Part shown: positions 21,128 through 25,000 of the stretch, piece by piece | Layout of the letters: each line of letters starts with the position of its first letter | Numbering within the stretch: the first letter of the stretch is position 1 | The notes under the pieces: generated by a model | The model's input: only the letters and a program-made list of their open reading frames with translations | Told to the model about the DNA's origin: nothing | Databases searched by the model: none | Position numbers and translations under genes: made by a program | Assembly: GCA_016946835.1 (NCBI GenBank) | Contig: JACVTC010000003.1 | Coordinates: 2,957,501 to 2,982,500 of the forward strand | Length of the DNA: 25,000 bases | Origin: Neocallimastix lanati (nom. inval.) | Taxonomy: Eukaryota > Neocallimastigomycota > Neocallimastigomycetes > Neocallimastigales > Neocallimastigaceae | Direction of reading: 5' to 3'

Positions 21128-22185
21128 AACCTTTCTAAGACATAAACACTTCATTCATTGTTGGTATTCTATTAATAATGTAATTATTAAGTTTTTTAAT
21201 AAATCAATAAATAATATATATACATATATAAGTAATATTTTAAATAAATTATTTTAAAGGTTTAGAAATAAATCTGTGTAAATATATATATTAAAATTTT
21301 AAGTTTTCAGATTATATAAATTCATTTTATAGAATTTTTCAATCTCAGAATTTAATTAATTTCTAATTTTATAAAATAACATCTTATTTAATAATTATAT
21401 ATCAAAGTCGGTCTTTTTTTTTTTTTCTAATAGGCAATTTTTTTAAGTGTGCTTTGTTTGCCATATATATATATATATTAAATTAATGAACTAAATATTA
21501 TTTTTAAATAACAATTATATTTTTATTTTTTGATTCATAATGTATTTATTAAAAAAAATATTAGGTTAATAATATTATTGAGATAATAGTATATTATATA
21601 TATTTTTTTTTCTTCCAACAAAAAAAAAATAATAATAAATAAATAAAAAAATATTATATCATTAATGATTAACGATTAATATTTTTAAATAAAAAAAATA
21701 TTATAACATTAGTGATCAATAATTAATATTTTTAAATATATATATAATTATATTATTATAAAAATCAATGAATATATAGAAAATTATTTATTAACATTAT
21801 ATATATATATATATAACATATAAAGCAAACTAGTCTAAAAATTACACAAACGTTTTATTATATATATATATATATATATATAAACATGTATATTTTAATC
21901 ATTGGTATATAATAAATAATATTTATATTTAAAAAAGACTATAAAATTTAACATTAAATAAAAAAGATTATATAACATTAAATAAAAAAAAAATAATATA
22001 AAATATATACCTTTCTATTAATAAATAAAATGAATTTTTTTTTTTTATTAAATAAATATCTTTTGAAAATAAATTATTTTAGAGGTTTATAAATATAGTA
22101 TATTTATTATAAATTAAAATTTTTAGTTTATTTAATCTCATTTTAATAGACTTTTTCAATCAGAAGTTTTAATTTTTTAATTTAT
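21128..22185. repeat. Diverged direct duplication, about 810-880 bases apart
   Basis: 21240-21375 and 22063-22185 share, in order, AAATAAATTATTTTA then AGGTTTA, then ATTAAAATTTT, then TTTTTCAATC and AGAA/AGAAG. A weaker ACCTTTCTA match precedes both (21128 and 22008). Inside lies a smaller tandem pair (ATTAATATTTTTAAATA at about 21674 and 21722). No frame is open in either copy. Origin unknown. Confidence 0.55.
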
Positions 22186-22318
22186 TTATTTTGTTATTTC
22201 TTTTTCTTCTAATCCGTGAAAAAAAAAAATTTTTTTTTTTCTCTTCTTCAAAATATTGATAATTTAGTCTAAGCCTTGAATTGTTTTTTACCTTTAATTA
22301 TTTTAAAATTTATAAAAA

Positions 22319-22545
22319 TAACAAATAATTAATAATAAATAATAAATAATAAATAATAAATAATAAATAATAAATAATAAATAATAAATAATAAATAATA
22401 AATAATAAATAATAAATAATAAATAATAAATAATAAATAATTGAATAATAAATAAATAATAAATAATAAATAATAAATAATAAATAATAAATAATAAATA
22501 ATAAATAATAATTCATAAATAATAAATAATAAATAATAAATAATA
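22319..22545. repeat. 7-base tandem array (AATAATA)n
   Basis: About 30 units, the reverse complement of the TATTTAT arrays at 9408 and 10871, with breaks near 22441 (TTGAATAA) and 22510 (ATTCATAA). The same breaks (TTCAATTA) occur in the 11041-11170 part of the compound array, so the arrays are related in more than unit sequence. Confidence 0.9.
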
Positions 22546-22556
22546 CTCTTTCCAGC

Positions 22557-23010
22557 TTTTATTCTGATGGTTATTACTCAGAGGGCTAACACACATAAGA
22601 TTTCTAGATCGACTATCGATTATATCTTCATAATTTATATGGGATATTTCTCTTTATCCAGAGTTTTCCCTATAAATAAAGTTGGAGGTTCGCTCACTAT
22701 AATAAGAATGATTAACATACTGTCTCAAACTCTATTTAGGTCTTGTGTTATGGTTCTGCATACTCAGAATAAGCAAAGAATATTATAATACATTACATGT
22801 AGTAACAAATTTAGTTGAGAGGAATAAAACTATTCGGTTGGTCTTGATGAAAAGCATGAAAGTCCCCTGACATTACTCCAGCCACATTTCAATACATGTG
22901 ACTATTAAGGAATATTATTTAGTGCTACCTTTGCTTGCTATTAGTAATTATTGTAGTTGTGCAATATATTATATATGCTTGTGGCAACCCATATCTATTG
23001 AATATTACAT
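22557..23010 (+). other. GC-richer island, possible solo LTR
   Basis: About 450 bases with visibly higher GC than the flanks, set between a 7-base array and AT repeats. No protein family is recognised: a 73-codon frame at 22567-22788 has varied residues but no motif. CCCTATAAATAAAG at 22670-22683 followed about 25 bases later by CTCACTATAA resembles a promoter with an initiator, as in LTRs; AATAAA occurs downstream near 22824. I could not find matching TG...CA ends or a target duplication, so an LTR is only one option. It could be a decayed gene or another transposon fragment. Confidence 0.3.
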
Positions 23011-23526
23011 AACTCAAGGTTATATGTATATATAAATATATATATATATGGTACTGTGTAAAAAGAAGGGCGCCATATATTTAAATGTAGATATATAAAC
23101 AAAGTATGAAAAAAAATAATAAATTAAAATGAATAAATAACAAATACTAAATAATGAATAATTCATAATTAATTTTAAATATAATGAATAATAAATAAAA
23201 TAAATAATAAATGTATAAATTAACACATAAATACATAATGCTTATTAAATAATAAATAATAAATAAAATTTTAATAAAACAAATAAAGTTTAAAATTTAT
23301 TAATTTTTATTATTAATTTATATATATATTTTTAACATTCGAAAAAGTTTGTTTTAATAAAAAAAAAAAATTTTATAATTTAAAAAAATATTGAAAAAAA
23401 TTAAACAACTAATTTTTTTTTTTTTTTTTATTTTTTTTTTTAAGAAAGAATTTAATTTTGTTGAATAAAATCTGTTAAAAGTAATAGATTTAAAGGGGAA
23501 TATATGATATTATTTATTAAAGGAAA
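23011..23526. other. AT-rich spacer with degenerate array
   Basis: No gene supported. AATAAT-type repeats at 23110-23270 look like a worn version of the 7-base array. A run of T near 23413-23441 precedes the candidate first exon by about 90 bases. AGGGGAATATATGATATT at 23492-23510 lies just upstream. Confidence 0.45.
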
Positions 23527-23634
23527 ATGGAAAGAATATTTAGTGATCTAGATAAAGATGATGATGAAGGATATATTGATAATAATAAAGCTTATACCAA
23601 ATTAAAAATAGGATGGAAAGCTGTATATATTTAA
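23527..23634 (+). CDS. Candidate first exon of a gene running to the right edge
   Basis: ATG at 23527 after AAAGGAAA, a good A-rich start context. It reads MERIFSDLDKDDDEGYIDNN and then KAYTKLKIGWKA up to GCT at 23622, where GTATAT begins a possible intron; without splicing TAA follows at 23632. The composition (Asp, Gly, Trp, mixed codons) is coding-like and the stretch is less AT-rich than its flanks. Family not recognised. It may be the N-terminus of the membrane protein suggested by the small exons from 24275, but the joining exon or exons between 23622 and 24275 could not be settled. A 35-aa stand-alone peptide is the alternative. Confidence 0.4.
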   Translation: MERIFSDLDKDDDEGYIDNNKAYTKLKIGWKAVYI

Positions 23635-24274
23635 ATATACATATTTTCTTTCTCTTTTATTATTATTTATAAGAAATACATAAAATGATGTTGATATCTG
23701 ATTAATAGAATTTATATTTTGTGTTAACTTTATATTTTAAAAGAGAATTATTTAATTTATTAATAATACGTCAATATATATGTTATTAATATCAATTATT
23801 TAAATTATTATATTTTTAATTTTTATGATTATATTAATAAAAGAGCAGTTTATACAATCGTTTATATTTACTGGCTAATTACCAGTTATCATTTTTAAAA
23901 TTCAGTTTTGTTTCATTGATTATTACTGGTATTATTAATATATTACTATAAAACTTTATAGTTAACATTATTATTAAAAAACAATAGAAGAAAAAAAAGC
24001 TTATTTAAATGTTTTTATAATTTTTAATATTACAACATTTATTATTAATCATGGATAGAACTTCAATTCCTTTATTATGTATATAATTCATGGTCGATGC
24101 CTAAAATCCCAAATGCTATATCATTTATTTTTAAAATAATTGTATTAAAATTAAATAATCCAATATATGAAAGTATATATATTATTTGTTATTTAATAAA
24201 ATATATAAATAATAGATGTTTTCCATTTTAATAATTATGTATATATATATATATATATATAATTTTATTATTAG
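23635..24274 (+). other. Presumed intronic stretch with possible unassigned exons
   Basis: Mostly A+T. Two patches could be exons: 23848-23930 (GC-richer, with CAG at 23847-ish and 23904) and 24060-24120, where after ATAG the frame reads LQFLYYVYNSWSMPKIPNAI. The latter has coding-like composition but no donor that suits the phase of the next block was found. Confidence 0.25.
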
Positions 24275-25000
24275 TATCATCCCTCATTATTTTATTCTTA
24301 TGTATTATTTTTCTCGTTATTTGCATTTGTAAGTAATTGCTAAAATTAATTATAAATAATTAAAAAAAAAATACATGAAATATTTATAAATAATTAAATA
24401 AAATATTAATATATATATATATATGCGTATATTTTTTTTTTCTGAATATAAAGTTTTTGATTTTTTAAAACCGAAGGATTCTCTAGCGTATAATTATCTA
24501 AATTATTATTTTACTTTTATAATCATTTATTATATAATTATTTAATATAAATTAATTTTTTTTTTAATTATATTTGTTGTTTGTATGTTCGTTTGTTCAA
24601 AATATAGAGAATTTCCAAGGCAATTAGAATTGGTAATAATAATTATATTGTATATGATTATAATTCCTAATAATATAATTTTTAATAATTAAAAAAAAAA
24701 AAAAAAAAAAATAATTAAAAAAAATATATATATATATTTATTTAAAAACTTTATATTAACCTGTAGACAGCTGCATTTATAGCTTCTTGCATATACAGGT
24801 ATATTTACATATAGGAAATAAAGAATTACCATACTAAATAAATATTAGATTATCTATTAATCGATTAATATATTAATAAATTATTTTAGGTAGAGACATA
24901 AAAGGAATTATTATAATATTATTAAAAAATGATTATTAAACAAATTATTAATCAATTAATATATTAATAAATTATTTTAAAGTATTTTAGCATTTCCAGG
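24275..25000 (+). CDS. Candidate micro-exon membrane protein, partial at right edge
   Basis: Five short blocks, each flanked by AG on the left, and each except the last (cut by the edge) by GT on the right: 24275-24328, 24454-24487, 24608-24632, 24767-24798 and 24991 onward. Introns are 125, 120, 134 and 192 bases. The phases (1, 2, 0, 2) connect without a stop, giving SSLIILFLCIIFLVICI (a membrane helix), FFDFLKPKDSLA, EFPRQLEL, TAAFIASCIY and SISR. The blocks coincide with rises in GC. Donors are GTAAGT, GTATAA, GTAATA and GTATAT. I do not recognise the family; a multi-pass membrane protein is likely. A direct repeat surrounds the last acceptor. In such AT-rich DNA, GT and AG are common, so chance is the main alternative. 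Confidence 0.4.
24856..24979. repeat. 33-base direct repeat next to a candidate splice acceptor
   Basis: ATTAATCGATTAATATATTA at 24856 and ATTAATCAATTAATATATTA at 24947 are each continued by ATAAATTATTTTA, with one mismatch in 33 and an offset of 91. Each copy is followed by an AG that could act as acceptor (24888-24889 and 24989-24990). Confidence 0.8.

Noticed and set aside
22310-22516. 68-residue YYLLFII-type frame
   Set aside because: Translation of the 7-base array; the cycle is identical in all frames.
23020-23226. 68-residue minus frame
   Set aside because: Built from degenerate AT repeats; no coding composition.

Overview
The window looks like nuclear DNA of a very AT-rich eukaryote, most probably an anaerobic gut fungus (Neocallimastigomycota). 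The basis for this is: intergenic DNA made almost only of A and T; many homopolymer A or T runs of 25-50 bases; long AAT, ATTT and 7-base arrays; one clear gene with short GT..AG introns encoding a secreted SGNH/GDSL esterase-like protein with a probable GPI tail; and decayed LINE and copia retroelements. The taxon is an inference; a slime mould or another AT-rich protist is not excluded. Nothing bacterial is present, and I saw no tRNA, rRNA or CRISPR.

Layout, left to right. 1-840 is low-complexity DNA with a 10-base tandem array. 841-1200 is a decayed gene fragment with a diverged second copy at 4430-4690. 1912-2745 is a dead Ty1/copia reverse transcriptase-RNase H remnant on the + strand. 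3791-4133 (minus) is the last exon of a surface protein, with a Ser/Gly/Asn linker, six hexapeptide repeats and a GPI-type tail. Its upstream end is broken by a 5'-truncated LINE 3' end (4134-4333). 5660-5782 is an AAT array. 6597-7460 (minus) is an intact 287-residue orphan gene. 7461-11515 is AT-rich desert with four repeat arrays. 11520-11755 holds a decayed Cys/His-containing coding fragment.

12998-16190 is a mosaic, dead LINE on the minus strand: APE-type endonuclease piece, linker, reverse transcriptase, C-terminal Cys/His motif, 3' UTR and A-rich tail, preceded by a scrap of a second copy. Its 3' UTR matches the fragment at 4134-4333, which identifies that fragment. 16686-18365 (minus) is the best gene of the window: a four-exon, 347-residue secreted SGNH-fold protein in which all three triad positions appear substituted. 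It is therefore a candidate cell-surface pseudoenzyme.

18366-22300 is AT desert with a diverged duplication. 22319-22545 is a 7-base array. 22557-23010 is a base-composition island that may be a solo LTR. From 23527 to the right edge there are signs of a gene built of very short exons: four consecutive small blocks from 24275 join in compatible phases and start with a membrane helix, and a fifth may begin at the edge.

No pathway links the genes. Two independent minus-strand genes (ends at 3791 and 16686) encode C-terminal GPI-type signals, which suggests a surface-protein theme, but this is weak.
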